64,000 nt of DNA, taken from assembly GCF_048006345.1 (NCBI RefSeq), contig NZ_CP180351.1, positions 744,001 to 808,000 on the forward strand. The letters are read 5' to 3'. The translations under genes were made by a program, and so were the position numbers. The notes under the pieces were generated by a model that was not told the origin of the DNA, did not search any database, and saw only the letters and a list, made by a program, of their open reading frames with translations. Source of the DNA: Marivita sp030148515 (GTDB lineage: Bacteria; Pseudomonadota; Alphaproteobacteria; Rhodobacterales; Rhodobacteraceae). Positions 1 through 7,978 of the stretch are shown here, in pieces. Positions within the stretch are counted from its first letter, which is position 1, and every line of letters begins with the position of its first letter.

Positions 1-48
1 CAACCTCTGCTGGGGTTGATCCGACTCACATCTGACTGAACAGTCTTG

Positions 49-76
49 AAAAGGGCGGGGATCGACCCGCCCTTTT
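49..76 (+). terminator. Rho-independent-type hairpin
   Basis: An 11-bp perfect stem (AAAAGGGCGGG / CCCGCCCTTTT) encloses a short loop and ends in a T run. It lies before the sugar permease, so it probably ends or attenuates an upstream gene, by analogy the sugar-binding protein frcB, whose end lies outside or at the very edge of the window. The first 48 bases are too short to assign a reading frame. Confidence 0.75.
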
Positions 77-113
77 CGCAAGAACGACCCGTTTCTTCGT
101 GAGGGAGGATTCA

Positions 114-1175
114 ATGCCATCATCAGACAATTATGAATCGGTTGTCAGCAAGGCGAATGCCGAAGTCGCATCCTTTGGTGGACGCGACAAAAGCCTGATC
201 GACCGGTTCCATCACGCTTTGCATACAACTCCGGCGCTGGTGCCTTTGATCGTTCTCCTGTCGGCGATCATCATTTTCGGTCTCGCTCTGGGATCGCGCT
301 TCTTTTCGCCATTTGCATTGACGCTGATCCTGCAACAGGTGCAGATCGTCGGCATCGTGGCCGCGGCACAATCTCTGGTGATCCTGACCGCCGGCATTGA
401 CCTGAGCGTTGGTGCCATTGCGGTGATTTCCTCCGTGGTGATGGGTCAATTCACCTTCCGCTATGGTCTGCCGCCCAGCGTTGCCATCGTGTGCGGGCTG
501 GCCTTTGGCACGGCCATCGGTGCTGTCAACGGTTGGCTGGTGGCGCGGATGAAACTGCCGCCCTTCATCGTGACCTTGGGCATGTGGCAGATCGTTCTGG
601 CGGCAAATTTCCTTTATTCTCAGAACGAGACCATCCGGTCTCAAGATATTGCGGAACAAGCCCCGCTTTTGCAGTTCATGGGCAACAAGTTCAACGTTGG
701 CGGGGCCGTGTTCACGTTCGGCGTCGTGTTCATGGTGCTCTTGGTTCTGGTCCTAGCCTATGTCCTCAAACACACGGCATGGGGACGGCATGTCTACGCG
801 GTCGGGGATGATCCGGAAGCGGCAGAGCTTTCGGGTGTCAACGTCAAGCGCACGCTGATTTCCGTCTACGCCCTTGCCGGTCTGATCTGCGCCTTTGCGG
901 GCTGGGCCCTGATCGGGCGCATCGGATCGGTGTCCCCAACCTCGGGGCAATTGCTCAACATCGAAAGCATCACCGCTGTGGTGATCGGGGGCATCTCGCT
1001 GTTTGGCGGGCGTGGATCAATCCTCGGGACGTTCTTCGGCGCGTTGATCGTGGGCGTGTTCACGCTTGGTCTGCGGCTGGCGGGTGCCGATGCGCAATGG
1101 ACCTTCCTCTTGATCGGAGCACTCATCATTGCCGCCGTGGCGGTGGACCAGTGGATCAGAAAGGTGGCAGCATAA
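114..1175 (+). CDS. frcC: Sugar ABC transporter permease (FrcC-like)
   Basis: Inner-membrane permease of a ribose/fructose-type ABC importer (BPD_transp_2 family), 353 aa. A cytoplasmic N-terminus of about 45 residues is followed by eight to ten hydrophobic helices. Family-typical segments include LTAGIDLSVGAI and the C-terminal GGISLFGGRGS. The ATG at 114 is preferred over the GTG at 99 because GGGAGG lies 6 bases before it. The stop overlaps the next start (TAATG), so it is translationally coupled to the ATPase. The partner strongly resembles rhizobial FrcA, which suggests fructose or a related monosaccharide. Substrate is inferred from family only; the binding protein is outside the window. 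Confidence 0.88.
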   Translation: MPSSDNYESVVSKANAEVASFGGRDKSLIDRFHHALHTTPALVPLIVLLSAIIIFGLALGSRFFSPFALTLILQQVQIVGIVAAAQSLVILTAGIDLSVGAIAVISSVVMGQFTFRYGLPPSVAIVCGLAFGTAIGAVNGWLVARMKLPPFIVTLGMWQIVLAANFLYSQNETIRSQDIAEQAPLLQFMGNKFNVGGAVFTFGVVFMVLLVLVLAYVLKHTAWGRHVYAVGDDPEAAELSGVNVKRTLISVYALAGLICAFAGWALIGRIGSVSPTSGQLLNIESITAVVIGGISLFGGRGSILGTFFGALIVGVFTLGLRLAGADAQWTFLLIGALIIAAVAVDQWIRKVAA

Positions 1176-1942
1176 TGGAACCGATTTTGAAAGGCCGCGG
1201 TCTGGTCAAACGCTATGGCCGGGTGACCGCCTTGGACCGCTGCGACTTCGACCTTATGCCGGGGGAAATCCTTGCGGTGATCGGAGACAATGGGGCTGGG
1301 AAAAGCTCTTTGATCAAGGCCGTCTCGGGCGCGATCATCCCTGATGAAGGCACCGTGACGCTTGAAGGCAAAGAGGTGCGTTTCTCTTCTCCCATCGAAG
1401 CGCGCGAGGCTGGCATTGAAACGGTCTATCAGACCCTTGCCATGTCGCCCGCCCTGTCGATTGCCGACAATATGTTCATGGGCCGCGAGATCCGCAAACC
1501 CGGTTGGCGGGGCAAGTGGCTGCGCCAGCTCGACCGCCCGGCGATGGAGAAGATGGCGCGCGACAAGCTGTCGGAACTTGGGTTGATGACGATCCAGAAC
1601 ATCAATCAGGCGGTGGAAACCCTGTCCGGTGGTCAGCGTCAGGGTGTGGCTGTGGCCCGCGCGGCGGCGTTCGGCTCCAAGGTCATCATCCTTGACGAAC
1701 CGACAGCGGCGTTGGGCGTCAAGGAAAGCCGCAAGGTGCTTGAACTGATCCAGGACGTGAAATCGCGCGGCATTCCGATCATTCTGATCAGCCACAACAT
1801 GCCCCATGTCTTCGAAGTGGCGGACCGCATCCATGTGCACCGTCTGGGCAAGCGCCTCTGTGTGATCGACCCCAAGGACTACACCATGTCCGACGCGGTG
1901 GCCTTCATGACAGGGGCCAAGGAAGCGCCCGAAGCGGCCTGA
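1175..1942 (+). CDS. frcA: Sugar ABC transporter ATP-binding protein (FrcA-like)
   Basis: A 255-aa single-domain ATPase that powers sugar import with the preceding permease. Visible motifs are Walker A GDNGAGKS (37-44), signature LSGGQ (150-154), Walker B IILDEP (171-176) and an H-loop histidine at about 207 (LISHNMPHVFEVAD). It has one nucleotide-binding domain, unlike the two-domain RbsA type, matching FrcA of the rhizobial frcBCA system. The ATG overlaps the frcC stop. A strong terminator follows 19 bases after the stop, so no frcK kinase follows here. Confidence 0.88.
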   Translation: MEPILKGRGLVKRYGRVTALDRCDFDLMPGEILAVIGDNGAGKSSLIKAVSGAIIPDEGTVTLEGKEVRFSSPIEAREAGIETVYQTLAMSPALSIADNMFMGREIRKPGWRGKWLRQLDRPAMEKMARDKLSELGLMTIQNINQAVETLSGGQRQGVAVARAAAFGSKVIILDEPTAALGVKESRKVLELIQDVKSRGIPIILISHNMPHVFEVADRIHVHRLGKRLCVIDPKDYTMSDAVAFMTGAKEAPEAA

Positions 1943-1960
1943 CCTTAAGCACATTTTCGC

Positions 1961-1993
1961 AAAAGGCCCGGTCCAAGTGCCGGGCCTTTTTTT
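1961..1993 (+). terminator. Rho-independent terminator after frcA
   Basis: AAAAGGCCCGG pairs with CCGGGCCTTTT around a short loop and runs into a T tract. It sits immediately downstream of the sugar transporter ATPase. Confidence 0.85.
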
Positions 1994-2110
1994 ACCAAGC
2001 GGTCAAATTCTTTTTCCAGCATTCGGGAACCCGTCTTTCCCTGACGCGTTGCTTCAGTCGGACGTGGCCGCGTGCCGCGCAGGACGTATGCAAGAACAGG
2101 ACAGAGCCGC

Positions 2111-3040
2111 ATGGAAGAAGTTGAAGCCGTCGCAACCAGTGTTTGGGACCAGATCGCGTCGATCTTTACGATGGAGATCTATAACGGCAAATCCTTCGCC
2201 GATCTTCTGACGCTCGAAGCCATGCTTTCGCTGCTGGGCAATACGATTGCCGCGATCCTCATTCTGTGCGCAGGATTCATCATCTCCGGTGTTCTGAGCC
2301 GACGCATCACGCGCCTTGGCCGGATCCATGCGAGCCTTGACGACACGCTCTTCATCTTCTTCGGCAATATCGCCCGCTATACAATCCTCGCCTTCACGGC
2401 TCTGTTTGTGCTCAACACTTTTGGCGTGCGGACCACGTCTGTCGTGGCGGTCATCGGTGCGGCCGGTCTGGCGATTGGTCTGGCATTGCAGGGCACGCTG
2501 TCCAACGTCGCGGCGGGGGTGATGCTGATCCTGTTCCGGCCTTTGAAGAACGGCGATTTCGTACAGGTCAACGACGTGGTCGGTACGGTCAAGGAGATCA
2601 CGCTGAACTATACCGAGATCGCGGATGTGGGGAATGTGAAGGTTGTGGTCCCGAATTCGGAAGTCTGGGGCAACACCATCAAGAACTACTCCGGCTACAA
2701 GACCCGCCGCGCGGAATGGGAATTCGGTGTCGGCTACGGCGCCAATCTGGCGGATGCAGAGCGGGTGATCCGCGACACGATCATGTCAGACCCGCGGTCG
2801 CACAAAGACCCGGAGCCGTTTATTCAGGTCAACAACCTCAACAGCAGCAGCGTTGATTTCCTTGTCCGGGTCTGGTGCGATGCCTCGGTTTATTTCCAGT
2901 ATCAGGCCGACATGAAGCGCAAAGTGAAAGAGGCGCTGGACAAGGCGGGGGTCGACATCCCTTTTCCCACACGGACGCTGGTCATCCAGAAAGACGAGGT
3001 TGACGCCAAGAGCACGGTCAAGCCCATGGCGGTTCAGTAA
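2111..3040 (+). CDS. Small-conductance mechanosensitive channel (MscS family)
   Basis: A 309-aa inner-membrane channel that would release solutes under hypo-osmotic shock. It has about three N-terminal hydrophobic segments (roughly 35-60, 78-100 and 105-135). The third is the glycine/alanine-rich pore helix (AAGLAIGLALQGTLSNVAAG), followed by the conserved RPLKNGDFVQV and VVVPNSEVW segments of the cytoplasmic beta domain. The size is close to E. coli MscS (286 aa). The ATG at 2111 has AGGACAG upstream; an earlier in-frame start at 2072 lacks family-like sequence. Transcribed alone after the frcA terminator. Confidence 0.9.
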   Translation: MEEVEAVATSVWDQIASIFTMEIYNGKSFADLLTLEAMLSLLGNTIAAILILCAGFIISGVLSRRITRLGRIHASLDDTLFIFFGNIARYTILAFTALFVLNTFGVRTTSVVAVIGAAGLAIGLALQGTLSNVAAGVMLILFRPLKNGDFVQVNDVVGTVKEITLNYTEIADVGNVKVVVPNSEVWGNTIKNYSGYKTRRAEWEFGVGYGANLADAERVIRDTIMSDPRSHKDPEPFIQVNNLNSSSVDFLVRVWCDASVYFQYQADMKRKVKEALDKAGVDIPFPTRTLVIQKDEVDAKSTVKPMAVQ

Positions 3041-3069
3041 AGGTCAGCAGCCACTCAGCGCAGCCAGGT

Positions 3070-3483
3070 TCATTCGCCGTTGCGGTGGACATGAACGGCG
3101 CAGGGGGCGTGGCGCACCACGCGGGCGGCGGTCGAACCAAGAAAGAAGTCGCTCAGCCCCGGTTTGTGAGAGCCGATCACGATGCAGTCGATGCTGTGCT
3201 GGGTGGCATAGTCGATGATCGTGCGGGCCGAGTGTCCTTTGACTAGGGCAGGCGTGATGCCGTCAAGCCCTTCAAGCTTTTCGTGCAACCGCTCCCGCGC
3301 ACGCTCGAACCCGGCCTTCATGACCTCTTCGTCGACATAGGCGCTGACGGTGCCCTGCGGCGCTTCGTAGACGTGAAGCGCGGTGATCTCGGCACCATCC
3401 GAGGCCAGAACCCGCGCAATTTGCAGCGTCAGGGGGGAGATGCCGTGGTCCAAAGCCATCGGAACGAGGATCTTCTTGTACAT
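3070..3483 (-). CDS. Universal stress protein (UspA family)
   Basis: A 137-aa single Usp domain. The N-terminus YKKILVPMALDH is the usual first beta strand. The ATP-binding pattern G-2x-G-9x-G-(S/T) is present as GSHKPGLSDFFLGST (104-118). It is the last gene of a minus-strand group 24 bases after the Zn-alcohol dehydrogenase and is probably co-transcribed with it. Likely cytoplasmic; the exact role is unknown. Confidence 0.9.
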   Translation of the reverse strand: MYKKILVPMALDHGISPLTLQIARVLASDGAEITALHVYEAPQGTVSAYVDEEVMKAGFERARERLHEKLEGLDGITPALVKGHSARTIIDYATQHSIDCIVIGSHKPGLSDFFLGSTAARVVRHAPCAVHVHRNGE

Positions 3484-3507
3484 ATCGGGTCTCCTATTGG
3501 GGTCGGG

Positions 3508-4488
3508 TCAGGCCCAAGGGTCGAGGACGATCTTCGGTGTGGCAACCGCACCATTGCGCAGATCGTGGAATGCGGCGGCTCCTTCGGCCAGCGGGCGGGT
3601 CTGGAACCAATCGAGCGGGCCAAGCCGTCCGTCAAAGATCGCCTGCGCGGTGTCGCGGAAGTCCTGAGCGGTGTAGGTGTAGGTGCCGATGAAGGTGATC
3701 TCTTGCAGCGTCATGCGCCGCACATCGAGACCGCCGGTGTCTTCGCCAAGACCCACATGGGTGATCACACCGCCGGGCACCGCATGAGCCGAAGCAGCGG
3801 CGCGGGTGGCGGCATAGCCGACCGCGTCGATGATGAGGGGGTACATCCCATCCGGTGCAGCCACGGCGGTTTCCCTGCAGGTGTCGGTCAGGAAGGCGCG
3901 GCGTGTAGTGTTCGGCTCGACGATCGTGACATCGGCGATCCCCATCGCCTTGAGCGCCAACGACGCCGCCAGCCCGATGGCCCCGCCTCCGAGGACAAGG
4001 GCCTTACGGTCCATCGACGGGTGCAGCGCGGCCAAAGCCAGCCGTGCGGCGTGCCAACTCACAGCCAAGGGTTCAGCGAGGGACGCTTTGTCCAAAGGTA
4101 CGGCATCCGGCACGGTCACAAGGTTTGATGCAGGCATCGACACGAATTGGGCAAAGGCACCCGGTCGCGGCTCCATCGAAATGATCTGGCGTGTGGGGCA
4201 GAGGTTTTCCCGCGCGCTTGTGCAGGCGGGGCAGGTGCCGCAGGTCACCAGCGGGTTGATCGTCACGCGCGTGCCATCCATCGGCCCGCCTTGAACCACA
4301 CCTGCCGCCTCATGCCCGAGGATCAGCGGGGCAGGGCGACGGGCGTCGTGGCCCAGATAGGCGTGCATGTCGGACCCGCAGATGCCCACCGCCGCGATGC
4401 GGATCAGGTGTTCACCGTCGCGCGCGGTGATGTCAGGCACGTCCCGATAGGCCAGCGTTTCAACACCTTCGTAAATGAGCGCCTTCAT
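3508..4488 (-). CDS. Zn-dependent alcohol dehydrogenase (MDR family)
   Basis: A 326-aa medium-chain dehydrogenase that oxidises a secondary alcohol or polyol with NAD(P). Catalytic zinc ligands are Cys37 (GICGSD) and His59-Glu60 (GHEAAG). Structural zinc cysteines are at 83, 86, 89 and 97. The Rossmann motif GGGAIG is near 165. The start at 4488 overlaps the stop of the upstream SDR gene (ATGA); an upstream extension would be an out-of-frame reading of the SDR gene. Grouped with a HisD-family enzyme and an SDR, it fits one of the two DHPS 2-dehydrogenases (HpsO/HpsP) of sulfopropanediol catabolism, but the substrate is not proven. Confidence 0.85.
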   Translation of the reverse strand: MKALIYEGVETLAYRDVPDITARDGEHLIRIAAVGICGSDMHAYLGHDARRPAPLILGHEAAGVVQGGPMDGTRVTINPLVTCGTCPACTSARENLCPTRQIISMEPRPGAFAQFVSMPASNLVTVPDAVPLDKASLAEPLAVSWHAARLALAALHPSMDRKALVLGGGAIGLAASLALKAMGIADVTIVEPNTTRRAFLTDTCRETAVAAPDGMYPLIIDAVGYAATRAAASAHAVPGGVITHVGLGEDTGGLDVRRMTLQEITFIGTYTYTAQDFRDTAQAIFDGRLGPLDWFQTRPLAEGAAAFHDLRNGAVATPKIVLDPWA

Positions 4489-5246
4489 TTTGCTGTAAAC
4501 CCTCCGTCCACCATGAGAACCTGGCCTGTGACATAAGCCGATGCGTCCGAACAGAGGAACAGGATCGGCCCGTCGATATCCTCGATCCGGCCATTGCGCC
4601 CGATGCAGGTCTGCGCCGCGTTGCGGGCGGCGCGGTCGGGGTCGGCAAACACCGCCTGCGTGAGCTCGGTCGGAAAGAACCCCGGACCGATAGCATTGGC
4701 CGTGATGCCGTGCGGCGACCACGCCTCGGCCATGGCGCGGGTCAGTTGCGCGATACCGCCTTTTGTAGCGCCATACGCAATGCCGCCCGGAAAGGCGCGG
4801 GTAGATTGGAGCGACGCGAAGTTGACGATGCGCCCCCAGCCTTTTTCCTTCATCGCGGGCACCAAGGCTTGGCTCAGGAAAAATGGTGCCGAAAGGTTCA
4901 GTGCCAGTGTCACGTCCCAGCCCTCTGGCGTCACATCATCCGCAGCTTGGCGCGTGTTGATGCCCGCCGCATGGACCACAATGTCGGGTGGGCCGAACGG
5001 ACCCGAAATTGCCTCGATTAGCGCAGGCAGGTTTCCGCGGTCGGTCACGTCACCCACAACGCCGGTGGCGGTAAAGCCGATCTCGCGGCAGAGGCTTTCA
5101 AGTTCAGCTTGACGCCGGGCCACGCCGACCACCATCGCGCCCGCCGCTGCAAGCGTGATCGCGGCCCGTCGCCCAAGGCCGGAACTGGCCCCGGTGACGA
5201 CGGCCACCTTGCCGCCAAGGTGAAACAGGTCTTCGATATCAGCCAT
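4485..5246 (-). CDS. Short-chain dehydrogenase/reductase (gluconate 5-dehydrogenase/HpsO-like)
   Basis: A 253-aa classical SDR. The cofactor motif TGASSGLG is at 18-25 and the catalytic Ser145, Tyr158 and Lys162 (YGATK) are all present, so it should be active. The C-terminal MVDGGFTAK is typical of the family. It overlaps the HisD-family gene by 8 bases and the alcohol dehydrogenase by 4, indicating tight translational coupling. Annotation pipelines would probably call it gluconate 5-dehydrogenase or 3-oxoacyl reductase. The operon context suggests oxidation of a polyol such as 2,3-dihydroxypropane-1-sulfonate. Confidence 0.85.
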   Translation of the reverse strand: MADIEDLFHLGGKVAVVTGASSGLGRRAAITLAAAGAMVVGVARRQAELESLCREIGFTATGVVGDVTDRGNLPALIEAISGPFGPPDIVVHAAGINTRQAADDVTPEGWDVTLALNLSAPFFLSQALVPAMKEKGWGRIVNFASLQSTRAFPGGIAYGATKGGIAQLTRAMAEAWSPHGITANAIGPGFFPTELTQAVFADPDRAARNAAQTCIGRNGRIEDIDGPILFLCSDASAYVTGQVLMVDGGFTAK

Positions 5247-6546
5247 CTGCGGTCAGGTCGAAATTCACGCCGGGGAAGTACTTGGCCAGACGCACATCCG
5301 CCGCCCGGGCGTGTCCTTCCATGCCTTCCAGGCGCGAGATGCGCGCGGTGGCTTCCGCAATTGCCTTTGAGCCTTCGCGGGTGGCGCGCTGCCAGGTGAC
5401 GATCTTCATGTATTTGTGGACCGACAGACCGCCCGTATAGCTGGCCGCGCCGGAGGTTGGCAGCACGTGGTTGGTGCCAGTCGCCTTGTCGCCATAGGAC
5501 ACAGTCGTTTCCTCACCTAGGAACAGCGAGCCGTAGCAGGTCAGACGGTTGAGCCACCAATCCAGATCCTCGGCCTGCACCGTCAGGTGTTCGGGTGCAT
5601 ATTCGTCGGAACAGGCGGCCATCGCCTCTCGGTCGGAACAGACGATCACCTCGGCATAGTCGCGCCACGCGGCGGCGGCGTTCTGGCTGTTGACCTCGGG
5701 CAGATCGGCGATCAGGCCGGGCACCAGCTCCATCACCTTTTCTGCCAGCGCGCGATCATCGGTGACCAGCCAGACCGGCGAGTTGTAGCCATGTTCCGCC
5801 TGACTCACGAGGTCTGTTGCCACGATATGCGCGTCAGCGGTCTTGTCAGCAAGGATCAGGCTGTCGGTGGGACCCGCGATCATGTCGATGCCGACGCGGC
5901 CAAAAAGGATGCGCTTGGCTTCGGCGACGAACTGGTTGCCGGGGCCAACGAGGATGTTGGCCTTGGGCAGACCGAAGAGGCCAAAGGTCATTGCCGCCAC
6001 ACCCTGCACGCCGCCCATCGCCATTATCTTGTCCGCACCGCAGATATGCGCGGCGTAAACGATGGCGGGCGCAATGCCGACACCGGGGCGGGGCGGCGAA
6101 CAAGCGGTGATGTGACGGCAACCGGCAACCTTGGCGGTGGTCACGGTCATGATCGCCGACGCGATGTGGCTGTAGCGCCCGCCGGGCACATAGCAGCCCG
6201 CCGCATCCACCGGGATCGCCTTTTGACCGGCGATCATGCCGGGCACGATTTCCACCTCGACATCCGTCAGGGTGGATTTCTGCGCTTCGGCAAAGCGTTT
6301 GACGTTGTTGTGGGAGAATTCGATATCGCGCTTGAGCTTCTCCGGAACCAGCGCGCTGGCGGCGGCGATGTCTTCGGCGGTGAGCAGGACATTGCCTTCG
6401 TATTTGTCGAACTTCTTGGCATACTCAAGCGCCGTGGCATCTCCGCCTGCTTCGATATCCGCAAGGATCGTCTTGACCGTCTCATGCACTTCGGAGGCAT
6501 CAGATTTCGCCGTCAGGGTCGCTTTTTTCAGGTATTCACGTGTCAT
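5239..6546 (-). CDS. hpsN: HisD-family dehydrogenase, probable sulfopropanediol 3-dehydrogenase (HpsN-like); alternative histidinol dehydrogenase
   Basis: A 435-aa zinc enzyme of the histidinol dehydrogenase family, which oxidises a primary alcohol to a carboxylate in two NAD-dependent steps. The zinc ligands appear as Gln249 and His252 (SQAEHG), Asp353 and His412. The catalytic pair is Glu319-His320 (EYAPEHL). The segments GPTDSLILAD and AEHGYNSPVW differ from the usual biosynthetic HisD text as I recall it. No his genes are nearby. Instead it is coupled to an SDR and a Zn-alcohol dehydrogenase under a LacI-type regulator, matching the HpsN/HpsO/HpsP set described in Cupriavidus and Ruegeria. 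Family assignment is secure; the DHPS substrate is inferred. Confidence 0.8.
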   Translation of the reverse strand: MTREYLKKATLTAKSDASEVHETVKTILADIEAGGDATALEYAKKFDKYEGNVLLTAEDIAAASALVPEKLKRDIEFSHNNVKRFAEAQKSTLTDVEVEIVPGMIAGQKAIPVDAAGCYVPGGRYSHIASAIMTVTTAKVAGCRHITACSPPRPGVGIAPAIVYAAHICGADKIMAMGGVQGVAAMTFGLFGLPKANILVGPGNQFVAEAKRILFGRVGIDMIAGPTDSLILADKTADAHIVATDLVSQAEHGYNSPVWLVTDDRALAEKVMELVPGLIADLPEVNSQNAAAAWRDYAEVIVCSDREAMAACSDEYAPEHLTVQAEDLDWWLNRLTCYGSLFLGEETTVSYGDKATGTNHVLPTSGAASYTGGLSVHKYMKIVTWQRATREGSKAIAEATARISRLEGMEGHARAADVRLAKYFPGVNFDLTADG

Positions 6547-6558
6547 GGTCGAAGGGTC

Positions 6559-6744
6559 CTACTTGTAGATATCTGGCAGCGGCTGTCTCGGAGCGGCCGG
6601 GAACGTTGCAATGAACAGGATCGACGCCACAACAAGAGCCCATGTTTCTGTGACATCCGACAGCACGACAGTCCCTGCGGAAGCCGCCGCCGTGCCCATG
6701 GCGATCAGCACGGCAGAAACAAACATGGACGTCGCGAGACGCAT
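6559..6744 (-). CDS. Small hypothetical membrane protein
   Basis: A 61-aa ORF ending 12 bases before the HisD-family start. It has an N-terminal hydrophobic, signal-like segment (FVSAVLIAMGTAAASAG), then a second helix (WALVVASILFIATFP) and a short polar tail. The ATG at 6744 has CGGGG about 8 bases upstream; an ATG at 6765 is also possible. Its position downstream of the palindromic operator makes it a plausible first gene of the dehydrogenase operon. I do not recognise the family. It could be a small transporter-associated protein, a remnant of one, or a non-coding leader. Confidence 0.45.
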   Translation of the reverse strand: MRLATSMFVSAVLIAMGTAAASAGTVVLSDVTETWALVVASILFIATFPAAPRQPLPDIYK

Positions 6745-6780
6745 TATAGACCCCGAAATTCGCATTGATTCTGGCGCGAG

Positions 6781-6794
6781 TGTAAGCGCTTACA
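6781..6794. promoter_or_regulatory. LacI-family operator (perfect palindrome)
   Basis: TGTAAGCGCTTACA is a perfect 14-bp palindrome with the central AAGCGCTT typical of LacI/GalR-family operators. It lies between the divergent dehydrogenase operon and the LacI-family gene starting at 6887, so it probably controls both. Confidence 0.75.
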
Positions 6795-6802
6795 TTCTCA
6801 TC

Positions 6803-6816
6803 TTGCAAGCGCGTAC
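6803..6816. promoter_or_regulatory. Second, imperfect LacI-family operator
   Basis: TGCAAGCGCGTACA matches the perfect operator 22 bases upstream with three changes. Centre-to-centre spacing is 22 bp, about two helical turns, which would allow cooperative binding on one DNA face. Confidence 0.55.
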
Positions 6817-6886
6817 ATTTCGCGCTCTGATGCTTGCAACGCTGCCTTGGCTTCATCAGGCGGATGCTGACAAAGAAAGGAGACCG

Positions 6887-7909
6887 ATGTCAGACCTGCG
6901 CTCCGTGCCCACTTTGGACGATGTTGCCCGCGCCGCTGGCGTATCGACGGCAACGGTGTCGCGCTGTCTCAATTCGCCGGAACGGGTGGTCGAACAAACC
7001 CGAAAGCGCGTGATGAACGCCGTGGAAGCCCTTGGATATACACCGAATTTCGGCGCGCGTGTCATGGCGGCCAAGCGCACTTTCACCATCGGCGCCATCA
7101 TCCCGACGATGGAGAACGCGATCTTTGCCCGCGCGCTTCAGGCGTTTCAGGAAGAGCTGCATGCGCGGGGGTATACGCTGCTTGTGGCAAGCTCGGCCTA
7201 TCAGCCGAAAATCGAAGAAGAGCAAATCCGCGCCCTTGTGGCACGGGGGGCCGATGGGCTTCTCTTGATCGGCCATGACCGCGATCCGGCGATCTACGAG
7301 TATCTAAAGGTACGGTCGATCCCGGTCTTGTCGGCGTGGGTCTATGCTCCGGACAGCGAACAACCGACGGTGGGGTTCGACAACCGTCGTTCCATGCGGG
7401 TGCTGGGGCAGCAGGTCATCGACTTTGGCCATCGGCGGATAGCGATGATCTCTGGCATCACCCGGGGCAATGACCGCGCTTCAGCGCGTCTGGTCGGTCT
7501 GCGAGATGCGTTGCAGTCCAATGGAATTGACGCTGACGCGATGCCGGTGATCGAAACGCCCTACGAAATCGACACCGGGGCTGCTGCTTTTCAGAAGCTA
7601 ATGCAGGCGGACCCAAAGCCTACGGTCGTGATGTGCGGCAACGATGTTCTGGCGGTTGGTGCGCTGCGCGGTGCACGCGAGATGGGTCTGTCCGTGCCCG
7701 AAGACGTGTCCATCACCGGGTTCGACGACATCGAACTGGCCCGTATTGTCACACCTCAGATCACCACGGTGCATGTTCCGCATCACGAGATGGGGCGCAA
7801 GGCTGCGGAGGCCCTGATCGACATCGTGGAAAAGCGCAGCACCGGCGCGTCGGTAGAGCTCAAGAGCACGGTGCAAATGCGCGGCTCGTTGCGCAATCTA
7901 AACGGTTGA
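6887..7909 (+). CDS. LacI-family transcriptional regulator (GntR-like)
   Basis: A 340-aa repressor-type regulator. The N-terminal helix-turn-helix and hinge (PTLDDVARAAGVSTATVSRC through ALGYTPNFGAR) is followed by a periplasmic-binding-protein-like sensor domain from about residue 65 to the end. The ATG at 6887 has AAAGGAGA 6 bases upstream; the in-frame extension to 6611 lacks family sequence. It is divergent from the HisD/SDR/ADH operon with two LacI-type operators in between, so it most likely represses that operon and itself until a sugar-, polyol- or sulfonate-related ligand binds. Confidence 0.88.
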   Translation: MSDLRSVPTLDDVARAAGVSTATVSRCLNSPERVVEQTRKRVMNAVEALGYTPNFGARVMAAKRTFTIGAIIPTMENAIFARALQAFQEELHARGYTLLVASSAYQPKIEEEQIRALVARGADGLLLIGHDRDPAIYEYLKVRSIPVLSAWVYAPDSEQPTVGFDNRRSMRVLGQQVIDFGHRRIAMISGITRGNDRASARLVGLRDALQSNGIDADAMPVIETPYEIDTGAAAFQKLMQADPKPTVVMCGNDVLAVGALRGAREMGLSVPEDVSITGFDDIELARIVTPQITTVHVPHHEMGRKAAEALIDIVEKRSTGASVELKSTVQMRGSLRNLNG

Positions 7910-7978
7910 ACTGTTAAATCGACAAGAGACCCTTAAGGGGGTACTCGGGCCGCGATCCCAAGCCTTGAGGGCAGCGCA

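Noticed and set aside
866..1954. 362-codon minus-strand frame opposite frcC-frcA
   Set aside because: Antisense shadow of the sugar transporter genes; no domain and no ribosome-binding site.
5239..6546. HisD-family gene as the histidine biosynthesis enzyme
   Set aside because: No other his gene is near; it is coupled to two alcohol dehydrogenases under a LacI operator, and its sequence resembles the HpsN group. Kept as an alternative only.
7910..7978. Possible cobalamin riboswitch before cobQ
   Set aside because: Only 69 bases separate the genes, too short for the aptamer, and the B12-box core is absent.
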